Shown here in pieces: positions 17,883-28,096 of a stretch of 64,000 nucleotides of DNA; positions within the stretch are counted from its first letter, which is position 1; each line of letters starts with the position of its first letter. Position numbers and translations under genes: made by a program. Source of the DNA: Verrucomicrobiia bacterium (GTDB lineage Bacteria; Verrucomicrobiota; Verrucomicrobiia; Limisphaerales; DSYF01); assembly GCA_035765895.1 (NCBI GenBank), contig DASTWL010000089.1, positions 62,001 to 126,000 on the forward strand, read 5' to 3'. Below the pieces are notes generated by a model, which saw nothing but the letters and a program-made list of their open reading frames with translations, did no database searches and was not told where the DNA came from.

Positions 17883-20408
17883 TCAGTTTTGAGCGGGCGG
17901 ACGCAGGGCCGCCGCAAGTTTAACAGCGAACGGCTGGTTTGCAGACTTCCACGCATCACCCGACTTGGTGAGCGTGACGGTCTCCAGTTGATTGTCGGCC
18001 GGCAGGCAAACCTGCCCACTGGCCGTGGTCGCCTCCTTGGCAAACACGACGAGTTCCAGCTTCGACCAGTCCATTTGCGTCGTGGACTGCGCGAGCGGCA
18101 ATTGCGGGATCGCCGCGCCGTCGCGCACCATGATGACCGCGCGGACCGGGCCGGCCTCAATCTGCCGCCAGCCGCCCGTGTAGGAATTGCCGCTTTGGTA
18201 ATCAATCCAGTTGCCCGGCGGCAGATACACCGCGCGGCTGCGTTCACCCTCGTGCATCAGCGGCGCGACCAGCATATCCGAGCCAAAGCAAAATTCATCA
18301 TCCACCTGCCACGCGCCGGGATCGTCAGGAAATTCAAGGAACAACGCGCGCAGCATCGGGAATCCGTGTTCGGAGGATGCCTTCGCCTGCGCGTAAATGT
18401 ATGGCATCAACTTGTAGCGCATTTCAACCGTGCGGCGGAATTGATCCATGAACGCCGGGCCGTATTCCCAAGGTTCCTTCGGGGCAGTCCCGTGGCAGCG
18501 TGTGTGCGAACTGAAGATGCCGAACGCGAGCCAGCGCAAATACAAATCCTCGCTCGCCCGCGCCGTGAATCCACCCACGTCATGGCTCCAGAACGTGAAC
18601 CCGCTCAGGCCAAACGACAGTCCGCCGCGCAATTCTGCGGCCATGCCCTGGTCCGTGCTCTCGGCATCGCCGCCCCAATGCAACGGATACCGCTGGCTGC
18701 CGGCCCACGCGCTGCGCGCCCAGATGATGCTCTCACCGGTCGTCTTCTTCGTGATGTCCGCGACGGCTTTGTTGTAGCGCAAGGGAAACAAATTGTGTTC
18801 ATAGAAACCGGAGCGGCCCGACGCAAACAAGCCATCTACGGGCGCGGCCTCGCCGAAGTCCACCTTGATCGCGCCGACACCAAGCTTGAGCAGGTTGGCC
18901 AGCTTGCCCTGATACCACGCGACGGTTTCAGGATTCGAGAAATCCAGCACCGCATCCTCGTAAGGCAGATTTCCTTTCGCGTCGCGCACGACGAGGTTCT
19001 TCTCGACGAGCTCATCGAAGAGCGTGTTCTTCGGAACGAAATACGGCAGTTGCCAGAGCGAGATGTGAAAGCCTTCGTCCTTCAGATCGCTGATCATCTT
19101 GGCCGGATCGGTGAAACGCGACTTCGAGAATTGGTAATCGCAGCGCCAGTCCTTCTCGAACCAGCCGGTGTCGAGATGCAGCACATCACAGGGAATCCTG
19201 TTCTCGCGCAGCTTGTCGGCGACCTCGCGCGTCTGTTTCTCGCTGAAATAGGTGCAACGGCTCATCCACAGCCCGAACGACCACAGCGGCGGCATCGGCG
19301 ATTTGCCGGTCAGCTTCGTGTATTCATCGAGGATGTCCTTGGGCTGACCGAGGAAGACGAACAGATCCAGTTCGTCGTCGCCGATCATCAGCGAATTGAT
19401 GCCGCTGAAGTAGCTGCCGAAGTCGCAGGTCACGGGCGACGAGGTGTGAATGAACATCCCGTAACCACGGCTGCTCATGAAAAACGGAATCGGCTTATAC
19501 ATTTCGCGCGACTGCACGCCGTTCGCGTCGTCGGTCCAAAGCACGATTTTCTGCCCGCGTTTGTCGAAGCCGGTGAAGGATTCGCCGCAACCGAAGATTT
19601 TCTCGCCGGGCGACAGCGTGAACACCGCATCCATGCTGCGCGAGTAATCCGTTGTCCGCCGCACAAACGAGAACGGCAGAATCGGCGTGTAACTCGTCTT
19701 GTTATCTTCGGCGTGATCAGTTTGCGTGAGCAGCTTGCCCGCTGCGTCGCGAATCTCGATGTGCCACGGCTTCTCGATGACCGTCACCGAACCGAATTCG
19801 CTCTTGTAACGATGGCCGTTGGGGAGCTTTTCGTATTTCCACGAGTTGTCCTTCGGCACTGGTCCGGCGAGCATGAGTTCATCGGCGGGCTTGTGAAACT
19901 GCGGCCCGCTGGTGGCGCGGATGCGAATCGTGCGCGGCGAGACGAATTCAATCGAGAACGGCAGTTCCGGATCGGCGGCGTATTCGTTGGCGGGAAACTC
20001 GTTCGGTTTCACCGGCGTGATGACGCCCAGCATGTTGTCAAACGCCTGCCGGGTTTGGTATTCCGCGCGCTGCCAGGAAATCATGCCGGACGCGGTCGCC
20101 GGGTCGAAATGAGTGACCTGATCCGCGAGGTAATAGCTGTTGGCGAAATCGCGGAAATCGCCGCTGACGTCCACAGGCTCGTTCAGCAGGCGAGGGGCAG
20201 GATTTGCGGCAAAGCCGCCAACCGTGGCGAGTAATAGCGCGACGCCGGCGCAAAGTGGCGTAACGCCCGCCCTCACCCTGCCCCTCTCCCCCAAGGAGAG
20301 GGAAAAACCTTTGTAAGCCGCAGTCCTTTCTGAAGATCGTCCGGCCAATCCCCTCGCATCTTCAGAACTGTTTTTGATTTTGTTCCTCACGATAAAATTC
20401 CTTTTCAT
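17883..20408 (-). CDS. secreted GH31 glycosidase (alpha-xylosidase/alpha-glucosidase type)
   Basis: An 841-residue GH31 retaining glycosidase. Nucleophile D517 lies in 'IKVDFGE' and acid/base D581 in 'HWGGDAEST'. '[17 protein letters not shown]' is the wording of YicI-type alpha-xylosidases. It would remove alpha-xylosyl units from xyloglucan oligosaccharides. Its ATG overlaps the GH3 stop (ATGA), implying translational coupling. The first about 45 residues are encoded by an odd segment holding the palindrome at 20282-20302. A GTG at 20276 would give a conventional signal peptide ([20 protein letters not shown]...AA). The annotated start is therefore uncertain. Confidence 0.92.
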   Translation of the reverse strand: MKRNFIVRNKIKNSSEDARGLAGRSSERTAAYKGFSLSLGERGRVRAGVTPLCAGVALLLATVGGFAANPAPRLLNEPVDVSGDFRDFANSYYLADQVTHFDPATASGMISWQRAEYQTRQAFDNMLGVITPVKPNEFPANEYAADPELPFSIEFVSPRTIRIRATSGPQFHKPADELMLAGPVPKDNSWKYEKLPNGHRYKSEFGSVTVIEKPWHIEIRDAAGKLLTQTDHAEDNKTSYTPILPFSFVRRTTDYSRSMDAVFTLSPGEKIFGCGESFTGFDKRGQKIVLWTDDANGVQSREMYKPIPFFMSSRGYGMFIHTSSPVTCDFGSYFSGINSLMIGDDELDLFVFLGQPKDILDEYTKLTGKSPMPPLWSFGLWMSRCTYFSEKQTREVADKLRENRIPCDVLHLDTGWFEKDWRCDYQFSKSRFTDPAKMISDLKDEGFHISLWQLPYFVPKNTLFDELVEKNLVVRDAKGNLPYEDAVLDFSNPETVAWYQGKLANLLKLGVGAIKVDFGEAAPVDGLFASGRSGFYEHNLFPLRYNKAVADITKKTTGESIIWARSAWAGSQRYPLHWGGDAESTDQGMAAELRGGLSFGLSGFTFWSHDVGGFTARASEDLYLRWLAFGIFSSHTRCHGTAPKEPWEYGPAFMDQFRRTVEMRYKLMPYIYAQAKASSEHGFPMLRALFLEFPDDPGAWQVDDEFCFGSDMLVAPLMHEGERSRAVYLPPGNWIDYQSGNSYTGGWRQIEAGPVRAVIMVRDGAAIPQLPLAQSTTQMDWSKLELVVFAKEATTASGQVCLPADNQLETVTLTKSGDAWKSANQPFAVKLAAALRPPAQN
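20282..20302. repeat. REP-like palindrome inside the GH31 5' end
   Basis: Perfect 8-bp arms CCCTCTCC / GGAGAGGG with a 5-nt loop, inside a CT-rich stretch. It is read in frame as [13 protein letters not shown] on the reverse strand. The sequence style matches dispersed intergenic palindromes of bacterial genomes. A second hairpin lies at 20329-20366. Confidence 0.65.
20329..20366. repeat. inverted repeat in the GH31 5' end
   Basis: 9-bp perfect arms TCTGAAGAT (20329-20337) and ATCTTCAGA (20358-20366) with a 20-nt loop. It lies between the upstream ATG (20408) and the alternative GTG (20276) of the GH31 gene, so it could be a leader hairpin rather than coding sequence. Confidence 0.6.
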
Positions 20409-22219
20409 TTCCAGGTCAGCCCGTAACCGCGTTGGAAGAGTGGCTTTGTGTCGGGATCGTCGCTGCGCAGGTGCGCGTTGCTGGCGGGCCAGAGGCGCGG
20501 CAGTTTGCCGGTGGGTTTGAAGTCGCCGAACAGGACGTCAGCTACGCCCTGCCCTTCCGTCCCCGGCAGCCATGCGGCGATGAATGCCCGGCTGTTCTCC
20601 AACGCAGGACCCAAAATCAACGGACGGCCCGAAAGCAGAAGGGTCACCACCGGCGCGCCGCCGGCCTTCGCCTTCGCAATCAACGCCACATTATCAGCGG
20701 ACAGATAAAGCCCCGCACGATCGCCGTTCCCCTCCGCGTAAGGCGGTTCGCCGATGACTGCAATCACCGCATCGGCATCCTGCACATCACTCGCATCTGG
20801 CGAAAAGGTCACCTTCGTTTCCGGCGACACCCTGTTGCGAATAGCCGCAAGAATCGTCGTTCCGCCGTGCGTCACATTGCCGTGCCTGCCCTGCCAGTCC
20901 ACCGTCCAGCCACCACACTGCACGCCGAGATCGTCCGCCGCCGACCCCGCCACCACGAGGTGTTTGAGGTCCTTCGCCAGCGGCAACGTGTGCTTCTCGT
21001 TCTTGAGCACCACCAGCGATTCGCGCACGCATTGGCGCGCAATCGCGCGATGTTCTGGCGAACCGATGCTCGCCCTGAGCGCCGGGTCCACTGCGGTGCT
21101 GTCGAACAATCCCATCTCGTATTTGATCCGCAGAATGCGCAGCACGGCGTCGTCAATCCGCGATAGCGGCACCTTCCCTTCCGCCACCAGCTCCTTGAGG
21201 TCCGTGATGAACTCGACGTAGCTGTTCTTTTTGCCCGGCCCGTTCGGAATCATGATCATGTCGAGCCCGGCATTGATCGAGCGTTCGATGCAATGCTTGT
21301 AGTTGTTGGTCTCGATCTGATCAATCGCCGCCCAGTCGGACACGAGGAAACCGCGAAAGCCCAGCTCTCCTTTGAGCACATCGGTCAGAAGATGTTTCTG
21401 CCCGTGCAGTTTCTCGCCGTTCCAACTGTTGTAGGAAACCATGATTGAGCCCACGCCCGCTGCGATGGCCGCGCGATACGGCGGCAAATGGACTCGGCGC
21501 AGCATCGCTTCGTCGCAGATGGTGTTGCCCTGATCATCGCCATTCACGGTTCCGCCGTCGCCGAGGAAATGTTTCGCGCACGCGAGCACAGACGATGGAT
21601 CGGCGGACAGCACTTTACCCTGAAAGCCGATCGTTGCCGCCACCCCGAGTTCGGAAACCAAATTTGGCTCGTCGCCGTAGCCTTCGTAGGTGCGGCCCCA
21701 GCGCGGATCTTGCGGGACGGTGACGCACGGCGCGAAGGCCCAGCGCATCCCGGTGCCGGCGCATTCCTCCGCGGTCACATGCTCGGCCTGCTCGACCAGC
21801 TTGGGATCATGTGTCGCGCCGAGCCCGATGTGATGCGGGAAAACCGTCGCGCCATCCACGTTGTTGTGGCCGTGAACGGCGTCAATGCCGTAAAGGATCG
21901 GAATCTTGAGCCGCGTTTGCAGCGCCTGCGCCTGGAACTCATTGACGAATTTCAGCCAGTCCTGCGCCGTGTTGCCGCTGGCTGGATCAGACGAACCGCC
22001 GCTGAGAACCGAGCCGAGAAAATATTTTTTCACATCGGCCCGGTCCTTCAGCGCCGACGAATCCACCTGCACCATCTGGCCGATTTTTTCCTCGAGCGTC
22101 ATCCGCGACAGCAGCGCGGCGGCGGCGGCTTCGTGTTCGGAAAACTGCGGCGCTCCGTGAGCGTTAATGGCGGAAATCAATACGACGACGGCGGCGGAGA
22201 GGAGCAAGGTTTGATTCAT
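20405..22219 (-). CDS. secreted GH3 beta-glucosidase-type enzyme
   Basis: A 604-residue exported protein (signal peptide about 1-22). The GH3 TIM barrel carries '[16 protein letters not shown]' and the nucleophile D295 in '[10 protein letters not shown]', followed by '[12 protein letters not shown]'. The alpha/beta-sandwich C-terminal domain contains '[18 protein letters not shown]'. It lacks the FnIII-like third domain of BglX. Expected role: release of glucose from beta-glucosides such as cello- or xyloglucan oligosaccharides. First gene of a minus-strand block; the next gene (GH31) overlaps its stop. Confidence 0.94.
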   Translation of the reverse strand: MNQTLLLSAAVVVLISAINAHGAPQFSEHEAAAAALLSRMTLEEKIGQMVQVDSSALKDRADVKKYFLGSVLSGGSSDPASGNTAQDWLKFVNEFQAQALQTRLKIPILYGIDAVHGHNNVDGATVFPHHIGLGATHDPKLVEQAEHVTAEECAGTGMRWAFAPCVTVPQDPRWGRTYEGYGDEPNLVSELGVAATIGFQGKVLSADPSSVLACAKHFLGDGGTVNGDDQGNTICDEAMLRRVHLPPYRAAIAAGVGSIMVSYNSWNGEKLHGQKHLLTDVLKGELGFRGFLVSDWAAIDQIETNNYKHCIERSINAGLDMIMIPNGPGKKNSYVEFITDLKELVAEGKVPLSRIDDAVLRILRIKYEMGLFDSTAVDPALRASIGSPEHRAIARQCVRESLVVLKNEKHTLPLAKDLKHLVVAGSAADDLGVQCGGWTVDWQGRHGNVTHGGTTILAAIRNRVSPETKVTFSPDASDVQDADAVIAVIGEPPYAEGNGDRAGLYLSADNVALIAKAKAGGAPVVTLLLSGRPLILGPALENSRAFIAAWLPGTEGQGVADVLFGDFKPTGKLPRLWPASNAHLRSDDPDTKPLFQRGYGLTWK

Positions 22220-22768
22220 GGTTGGCGCAAGACGCGCAAATTTATTTTGGCGAGCATAGCGGCGCCCCTTCAGCCGGTCATGTCGTCAAAAGAAACGATG
22301 TCGGGGACCGGACCGCGGGAGTGATCGGCTTCAGACGAGCGGAAGGTGCGGATGGGATTACCAAGCGAAAGCGAACCGCAAGCATGCCCGCAGGCATCGG
22401 CCACGAGGTTGCCCGTGGTGCGCCGCGCGGCGGAAAGGCCGCGGAACTGGTGACGTGTCAGGGATGCCTTGGCGGGCGTCATTGGTCGTGCAGCGGGGCG
22501 GATTTTCGGCGGTGGGCGTGTCGTCAAAAGTAGTGATGGCGGCCCGCTGCGGGCCGGTTTCAACGGCTTGCGGCCGCATCATTAGTTTTAGCGAGATGAC
22601 GGACGGCGGCGTTTCTCCTAATCGTTGACCACGCATCCACCTCTGGCATCGCCCGGCAAAGAAACGGGGCAATGCCTGCGGTGGAGCCAGTCAGTCCACA
22701 CAATCAAACCAATAGATGACCGCACCTGACCGCAGACGGTGTCCGCACAACCAAACGATCCCAGCATT
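22220..22768. other. divergent intergenic region
   Basis: About 550 bp between the GH3 gene (minus) and the LamG/PKD gene (plus), expected to hold both promoters. No convincing gene: open frames are short and of random-like composition. I note a tight hairpin GGCCCG-CTG-CGGGCC at 22541-22555, a near repeat of 'GTCGTCAAAAG' (about 22277 and 22519), and TAGTTTTAGCGA at 22583, also seen with one change upstream of a GH2 gene (51322). Confidence 0.5.
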
Positions 22769-25700
22769 ATGAAAACCTCCAGCAACCTCATGGCCACCGT
22801 GTCGGTGTTTGCCGCCGGGCTCGCGCTCCTCGGCAGCCCGCGCGCCAACGCCCTCCCCGTCGGACCTGATCCCACTCAGGCCATCGGAATCAATTTTGTT
22901 AACACCAACCTCAGCAGCATCCACGGCGTCGGCATTGACGACCGTCCCAACGCACTGCTGCCGTCGGAAGTGGCGGGCGCCTACCCGCAGGCCAACTGGA
23001 ACAACGCCGGATCCTTCGGTGGGGGCAGCTTCGTAGTCACGAATAACTTGGGCAGTCCCGTGACGCTCACACTGAACTGGGACAGCGCTTTCTCGGATGC
23101 AACGGGCGCGGGCGCGGGTTTGGGCACGCCGGACGGCAAGCTGATGGATGGATTTCTCTCCACTTGGGGGCCGGGCACAAACACCGCCCTTGCCAATTCA
23201 GTTTACGGCTGCACGGTCAACAACAAACCGCTTGTTTACATCAAGGGGCTCCAGTCCTGGTATGGCGGCATCAGCGGCGCGGAAGGCTACGCGGTGGTGC
23301 TCTACACCAAGGGCTATAGTTACTGGCAATTGAACGAGGGCTGGGTTCAGTCCGTCAGCGGAGATCCGTTGTCCAGCACCATGGTCGAGGGCGGCAGCCT
23401 CACTCCGCATTTGTTCCGGCGGGACAACGACGCGTTTGTTGGGACCTTTGCGCCCATCACGTCCACCGATCCCAACAATCCCACCTACAACGCAAACTAC
23501 ATGTTCTTCAGCGGCCTCACGAATGACGCCGTGCTGCTCCGCATTCAAAGCCCGCAGCCGAATTACACTTCCAGCTTGAACGGCTTTCAACTCATCCCGG
23601 TTTACCCGGCGCCCCCAACGGCCGCCACGCCGACGTTCGCTCCCAGCGACACCATTTACGCCGGCGAAACCACGACGCTCAGCGAGGTCGCGACGGGCGA
23701 CCCCTTCCACCCGCAACTTTGGTATCAGTGGCAGACGGACAACGGCAGCGGCGGCGAGCCCAACAGCGATCTCCTCAATGAAACCAACACGACTTTGAAC
23801 ATCGCCCCTCCGCCCACGAACACCATCCCCATCACCATCAACTATCGGGTCATCGTCACCAACATCCACGGCGCTTCGACCAGTTCCGTCGTCACCCTCA
23901 ACATCAACCCGGCTGTCAAGCCCTACATCACGCAGGACACGACTCCCGGCATGGGCAATGGAGTCTCCGCGGCGTATGCCTACGCCGGCGGCAGCATCAG
24001 CTTCAAAGCCGCCTTCGGCGGACCGCAACCCATCACCTACAACTGGCAGACCAACGATGTAAATCTGGCGGGCGAAACGAACACCACCCTGACCGTGACC
24101 AATCTACAACTGTCGTCGGCCGCGAACTACCAGCTGGAGGCCGTGAATTTCATGGGCAGCACCACGAGCACGCCCACCCCGCTCGCCATCCTGGCGGCGC
24201 CCCCCGTGCCGACCGCGGACACGGCGTATCCGTATGACGTGTTCACCAACGGGCCGGTGGCCTACTGGCGTTTGAACGAGACCTTGGACAACGTCGGCAG
24301 TTCCCTTCAGACCTACGACTACAGCGGTCACAATTTGAACGGCACCTGGGGCACGGGCGGCAGTGACTATCAATCGGCGCCCCTGGCGCCGGACTTCCCC
24401 GGTTTCGAGGCCGCCAACGTGGGCGCGTATTTCGTCAAAAACGTGAGCAACTCGTTCGTCACCGTGCCGCCGCTGAACCTGAACACGAACACGGTGACCA
24501 TCACCGCGTGGATCAACCCGGCCATCGCCCAAGGCGCAGGCACCGGCTTGCTCATGTGGAACAACGGCGGGAACAAGGCCGGCCTTAACTTTGGCAGCAA
24601 TACGGATACGAACACCACGATGGCAGAACTCGGTTACCTGTGGAATTCCAGCAGCGAGAGTTCCGGCTTCCACTCCGGACTCTATCCCCCCGCCGGCCAA
24701 TGGTCGTTCGTCGCGCTGACGATCAGGCCAACGAACAGCACGCTCTATCTCTACTACGTTGACGCGGGCATGGGCACCACCAACCTGCTCCGGGCAACAC
24801 AGACTGTCAGCAATGCGCCGGCCGCCTTCAGTGGCGGGACCACCTGGCTTGGCAGCGACACTTCCATCGACCGCAATTTCTACGGCAGCATGGATGAAGT
24901 CGCCGTCTTCAACAAGGCGTTTAGCGAAGCGCAAATCCAGGACCTGTTCCTCAAGGCCATCGGCGTGTCCGCCATTGCGCCGAGCATCACCAAGCAGCCG
25001 GTCAGCGTCATCGGCCCGATGTTTCCGTGGCAGGAAGCTCAGATCACGGGCGAGGCCGGCGGCGCGCCCTCGCCCAGCGTCAAATGGCAGTGGAGCCAGC
25101 CGGGCGTTGGCGTTTTCACCGACCTCGTCAATGGTGACGGCGTGGCGGGAGCGAACGCCTCGACGCTCTTGCTGTCCGGCAACGGACTCGCGAGTTCCAA
25201 GGATTACCGCATGGTGGCTTTCAACCCTTCGGGATCCGCCACCAGCATGGTTTCCTCCATCATGCTGACCCCGGTGCCGACCAACGGCCTCTGGACCGCG
25301 CGTTATCAGTTTACAAACAGCAGTGGCTACCTGTGGTATGATGCCTACGGATCAGGCAGCTATTCCGGGCGGGGAATTCTTGGCAAGGGCAACTTCTGGA
25401 ATCCGATTCCTGGCCACGGGCAGTGGAACGGAGGAAACTTCACCTCCGCTTCCGATTACGCGGATGATGGATCCACGCATTCCGGCGTCTCCTGCTACAT
25501 CAACAACGCCGGCTTCTCCATTGCCGCGGCTCCCCAGGTCTATTCCGCCACGGATCGCCGGGGATTGTTGACTCAATTCGCCTACTATCTCCCGGGCGCC
25601 GGAGTCACGGTTTCAAATGCCATCGTCCTGCATGTTCCCAATGGCACTTACAACCTCGCCCTGCATGGCGACAATGCGACTTGGTCGGATCGCGGAACCC

Positions 25701-26401
25701 TGTTCACCGTCCATGGGGCGAATGGAGACCAAAGCGACATGACCACCAATACGACGCAGTTCAGCTACTTCGTAAATGGCGACAGCTCGGTGGTAGTCAC
25801 AAATGTGCAGGTTACCAATGGGGTGTTGAACGTGGATGCCGCGCCCACGCCATCGGTGCCCAATCACGCCACCAACAGTGAATTCGCCATCAACGCCGTG
25901 GAGGTTCAACTCGTCAGCTACTCGGCCCCCACGGCCGGATTCCGCGGTTCGCCGACGAATGCATTTGTCGGCCAGAGCGTGACCTTCACAGACACGTCAA
26001 GCCCGGTCACCAACGTGTTCTGGAACTTCGGTGACGGCAACACGCTCAACGCGCCCAACGGCAACGTGACGCACGCGTATGCCGCACCCGGCTCCTACAC
26101 CGTCAGCCAGACCGTCTCGGGTCCGGGAGGCTCGGCCTCCGTGACCAACACGGCCTACGTCTCGGTCGTGCCCAAACCGACGATTGGCGGCGCGGCCATG
26201 ACAGCCGGCGGACTGGTTCTCAGCGGGACGACTGGAATCGAGGGCACACCATACCGGATTTTGTCCTCCACCAACGTCGCGTTGCCGCTGGCAAACTGGA
26301 CCCCCGTGTGGACGAACGTGTTCGGGGCGGGCGGCACTTACAGCTATACCAATTCGCCCACGACGAACGGCGCCGCCTTCTTCATTCTCGTTTCGCCATG
26401 A
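22769..26401 (+). CDS. large secreted LamG/Ig-like/PKD protein
   Basis: A 1,210-residue exported protein (signal peptide about 1-28, ...PRANA). Order seen: an N-terminal beta-rich domain of unknown type (about 30-280), Ig-like repeats (about 285-475), a LamG/concanavalin-like jelly roll (about 485-735; 'GPVAYWRLNETLDN', 'ITAWINPA', 'SMDEVAVFNKAFSEAQIQ'), another Ig-like repeat, a beta-rich domain (about 845-1045), a PKD domain ('FGDGNTLNAPNGNVTHAYAAPGSYTV'; given as landmark about 1,085-1,115) and a short C-terminal module ending 'AAFFILVSP'. No catalytic motif; likely carbohydrate binding or surface adhesion. It is followed by a pseudopilin gene 110 bp downstream. Confidence 0.85.
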   Translation: MKTSSNLMATVSVFAAGLALLGSPRANALPVGPDPTQAIGINFVNTNLSSIHGVGIDDRPNALLPSEVAGAYPQANWNNAGSFGGGSFVVTNNLGSPVTLTLNWDSAFSDATGAGAGLGTPDGKLMDGFLSTWGPGTNTALANSVYGCTVNNKPLVYIKGLQSWYGGISGAEGYAVVLYTKGYSYWQLNEGWVQSVSGDPLSSTMVEGGSLTPHLFRRDNDAFVGTFAPITSTDPNNPTYNANYMFFSGLTNDAVLLRIQSPQPNYTSSLNGFQLIPVYPAPPTAATPTFAPSDTIYAGETTTLSEVATGDPFHPQLWYQWQTDNGSGGEPNSDLLNETNTTLNIAPPPTNTIPITINYRVIVTNIHGASTSSVVTLNINPAVKPYITQDTTPGMGNGVSAAYAYAGGSISFKAAFGGPQPITYNWQTNDVNLAGETNTTLTVTNLQLSSAANYQLEAVNFMGSTTSTPTPLAILAAPPVPTADTAYPYDVFTNGPVAYWRLNETLDNVGSSLQTYDYSGHNLNGTWGTGGSDYQSAPLAPDFPGFEAANVGAYFVKNVSNSFVTVPPLNLNTNTVTITAWINPAIAQGAGTGLLMWNNGGNKAGLNFGSNTDTNTTMAELGYLWNSSSESSGFHSGLYPPAGQWSFVALTIRPTNSTLYLYYVDAGMGTTNLLRATQTVSNAPAAFSGGTTWLGSDTSIDRNFYGSMDEVAVFNKAFSEAQIQDLFLKAIGVSAIAPSITKQPVSVIGPMFPWQEAQITGEAGGAPSPSVKWQWSQPGVGVFTDLVNGDGVAGANASTLLLSGNGLASSKDYRMVAFNPSGSATSMVSSIMLTPVPTNGLWTARYQFTNSSGYLWYDAYGSGSYSGRGILGKGNFWNPIPGHGQWNGGNFTSASDYADDGSTHSGVSCYINNAGFSIAAAPQVYSATDRRGLLTQFAYYLPGAGVTVSNAIVLHVPNGTYNLALHGDNATWSDRGTLFTVHGANGDQSDMTTNTTQFSYFVNGDSSVVVTNVQVTNGVLNVDAAPTPSVPNHATNSEFAINAVEVQLVSYSAPTAGFRGSPTNAFVGQSVTFTDTSSPVTNVFWNFGDGNTLNAPNGNVTHAYAAPGSYTVSQTVSGPGGSASVTNTAYVSVVPKPTIGGAAMTAGGLVLSGTTGIEGTPYRILSSTNVALPLANWTPVWTNVFGAGGTYSYTNSPTTNGAAFFILVSP

Positions 26402-26452
26402 GGTGACCGCGGGTGGGCGATGCCGGAAACGGCATTGGCCTGAACCGCATGC

Positions 26453-26483
26453 GAGCGGGGCCGGCGTCAAGCCGGCCCCGCTC
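26453..26483. repeat. strong G+C inverted repeat downstream of the LamG/PKD gene
   Basis: 13-bp perfect arms GAGCGGGGCCGGC / GCCGGCCCCGCTC with a 5-nt loop. On the plus strand it is followed by an A run, not a T run, so it is not a canonical intrinsic terminator for the upstream gene. It sits 29 bp before the pseudopilin start and may act as a transcript stabiliser or a weak attenuator. Confidence 0.7.
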
Positions 26484-26511
26484 TCCGAAAAAAAGTCGAG
26501 GTCATTGAGAA

Positions 26512-27291
26512 ATGAAAAAGCACAATTCCCACAAAGAAGCGTTCACTCTGATTGAACTGCTCGTCGTCATTGCCATCATTGCGATCCTGGCCGCCATGCT
26601 CCTGCCGGCGCTGAGCCGGGCCAAGGTCAAGGCCGAGGGCATCCGCTGCGTGAACAACTCCCGCCAGTTCTTGCTCGCCTGGATGATGTATTCGAGCGAC
26701 AACGATGAGAAACTCGTGCTCAACGGCGGCGGCCGGACCAACGTGGCCTGGGCGGCCGGCAACATGCAGAACCCCGCTGAAGCCAACGATCCCGCGCTCA
26801 TCCGCGACGCCCTGCTCTTCCCCTACACCAAAAGCATCGAGCTCTACAAATGCTCCGGCAACAAACGGAAAAACATGCTCCGCGGCGTTTCCATGAATAC
26901 GGTCATGGGCTCGTGCGACGCCTACGGCCGCTATGTCAAACCGAGCTGGTCCGGCGCCGACTGGCACTATTATGGCAAGATTACGAGCATCCAGCGCGCG
27001 GCGTTCGATTTCGTGATCATCGATGAGGATGACAACAGCATCAACGACGCCTTCATGCGGGTGGATTACGCCCCAACGCCCCAAGGATTCCGCCTCAACG
27101 ACATTCCCGCGGTTTACCATGGCGGCGCCAGCGGGGTTGGCTTTGCCGACGGCCATTCCGAACTGCACAAATGGAGATCCCTCAAAGTGCCCGTCCTTGG
27201 CTGGTCAGATCCGAACGGCGGCGCACCCGGCTGGGGCTTGAAGAACACCGAGGATGCGCAATGGCTGTTGGAACACACGGGAGAGAAGTGA
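26512..27291 (+). CDS. pseudopilin-like protein with H-X9-DG motif
   Basis: A 259-residue protein with a type IV prepilin-like N-terminus: short charged leader, '[20 protein letters not shown]' (hydrophobic helix, Glu at +5) and 'LLPALSRAK'. The cleavage site has Ala, not Gly, before the Phe. The C-terminal '[12 protein letters not shown]' matches H-x9-DG, a feature of pseudopilin-like proteins amplified in Planctomycetes and Verrucomicrobia. The globular part is soluble. It should be processed by a prepilin peptidase and sit in the inner membrane or in a T2SS-like pseudopilus. It follows the LamG/PKD gene and may be co-transcribed. Confidence 0.9.
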   Translation: MKKHNSHKEAFTLIELLVVIAIIAILAAMLLPALSRAKVKAEGIRCVNNSRQFLLAWMMYSSDNDEKLVLNGGGRTNVAWAAGNMQNPAEANDPALIRDALLFPYTKSIELYKCSGNKRKNMLRGVSMNTVMGSCDAYGRYVKPSWSGADWHYYGKITSIQRAAFDFVIIDEDDNSINDAFMRVDYAPTPQGFRLNDIPAVYHGGASGVGFADGHSELHKWRSLKVPVLGWSDPNGGAPGWGLKNTEDAQWLLEHTGEK

Positions 27292-27382
27292 ACGAGGGCT
27301 GATGGAGCAACCGGTTACAGGGGTTGCACGGCGCACCGGCTGCACTCGTCCCTCATGAAACCCACGTAACCAATGCGGCCAG

Positions 27383-28096
27383 TTACTTTTTCCCGCCGCC
27401 CACGTTTCCCACGCCCGGAAACTGCGCAAACTTCGCCACCGCCTGCGCCCGCGAACGGACGTGCAACTTCTCGTAGATGTGGCGGGTGTGCGTGTTGACC
27501 GTCGGCACGCTCAGGCGCAGCGCGTCGGCGATTTCCTTGTAGAGATAACCGCGCGCCAGCAGTTCCAAAACTTCCCGCTCGCGCGGTGAAAGATCATCCG
27601 TCTCAGACTTCTGCGTGCCCATCTGCTGGAACGCCACAACGACCTTGCGCGCGATGTTGCTCGTCATGGGCGAGCCGCCGGCATGAACATCGCGCAACGC
27701 GGAGAACAAGTCCTCGCGCAAGGTGTTCTTCAGGAGATAACCGCTCGCGCCCGCCATCAACGCACTGAAAATGTGGTCCGAATCCTCATAGACCGTCAGC
27801 ATCACGAACTGCGTCGCGGGCAGTTGCAACTTGAGCCGGCGCACCCCCTCGATGCCGCTCAGACCGGGGAGATTGATGTCCATCAACGCAACCGCGGGTT
27901 TTTCCTCCGGCAGTTTGGCCAATGCCTCCTCCACGCTCGCGTGCGCGCCGACGCATTCAAAGCCCGGTTCTGAATCGATCCACTCCAGCATGATTTCGCG
28001 CGCCGGCGTGTCGTCTTCAACGATGGACACCCTGATGTTCACTTCGTCCTTTCTTTTAACTCGGCTCATTGTATCGCGATAGTCGTTAGTTCTCAT
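27383..28096 (-). CDS. NarL/FixJ-type response regulator
   Basis: A 237-residue two-domain regulator. The receiver domain (about 20-140) has the acidic pair 'VEDD', phospho-acceptor Asp in 'ALMDINLPG', Thr/Ser switch in 'VMLTVYED' and Lys in 'YLLKNT'. The LuxR-type HTH (about 165-225) has 'LSPREREVLELLARGYLYKEIADALRLSVPTVNTHTRHIYEKL'-type landmarks (shown by key residues E-R-V-L, G, I-A, V-x-T-H). Its ATG overlaps the stop of the sensor kinase (ATGA), so the two are a coupled pair. Likely targets are the flanking glycan-degradation genes, by position only. Confidence 0.94.
   Translation of the reverse strand: MRTNDYRDTMSRVKRKDEVNIRVSIVEDDTPAREIMLEWIDSEPGFECVGAHASVEEALAKLPEEKPAVALMDINLPGLSGIEGVRRLKLQLPATQFVMLTVYEDSDHIFSALMAGASGYLLKNTLREDLFSALRDVHAGGSPMTSNIARKVVVAFQQMGTQKSETDDLSPREREVLELLARGYLYKEIADALRLSVPTVNTHTRHIYEKLHVRSRAQAVAKFAQFPGVGNVGGGKK

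Noticed and set aside
17874-20234. Long plus-strand open frame (786 codons)
   Set aside because: Antisense to GH31 with intact catalytic motifs; its own translation is Arg/His-rich, with no domain or export signal.
22222-22563. Short open frames in the GH3/LamG gap
   Set aside because: No RBS, random-like composition, no family resemblance; the region is better read as divergent promoters.
26453-26483. Intrinsic terminator for the LamG/PKD gene
   Set aside because: The stem is strong but is followed by A, not T, on the plus strand; kept only as an inverted repeat.
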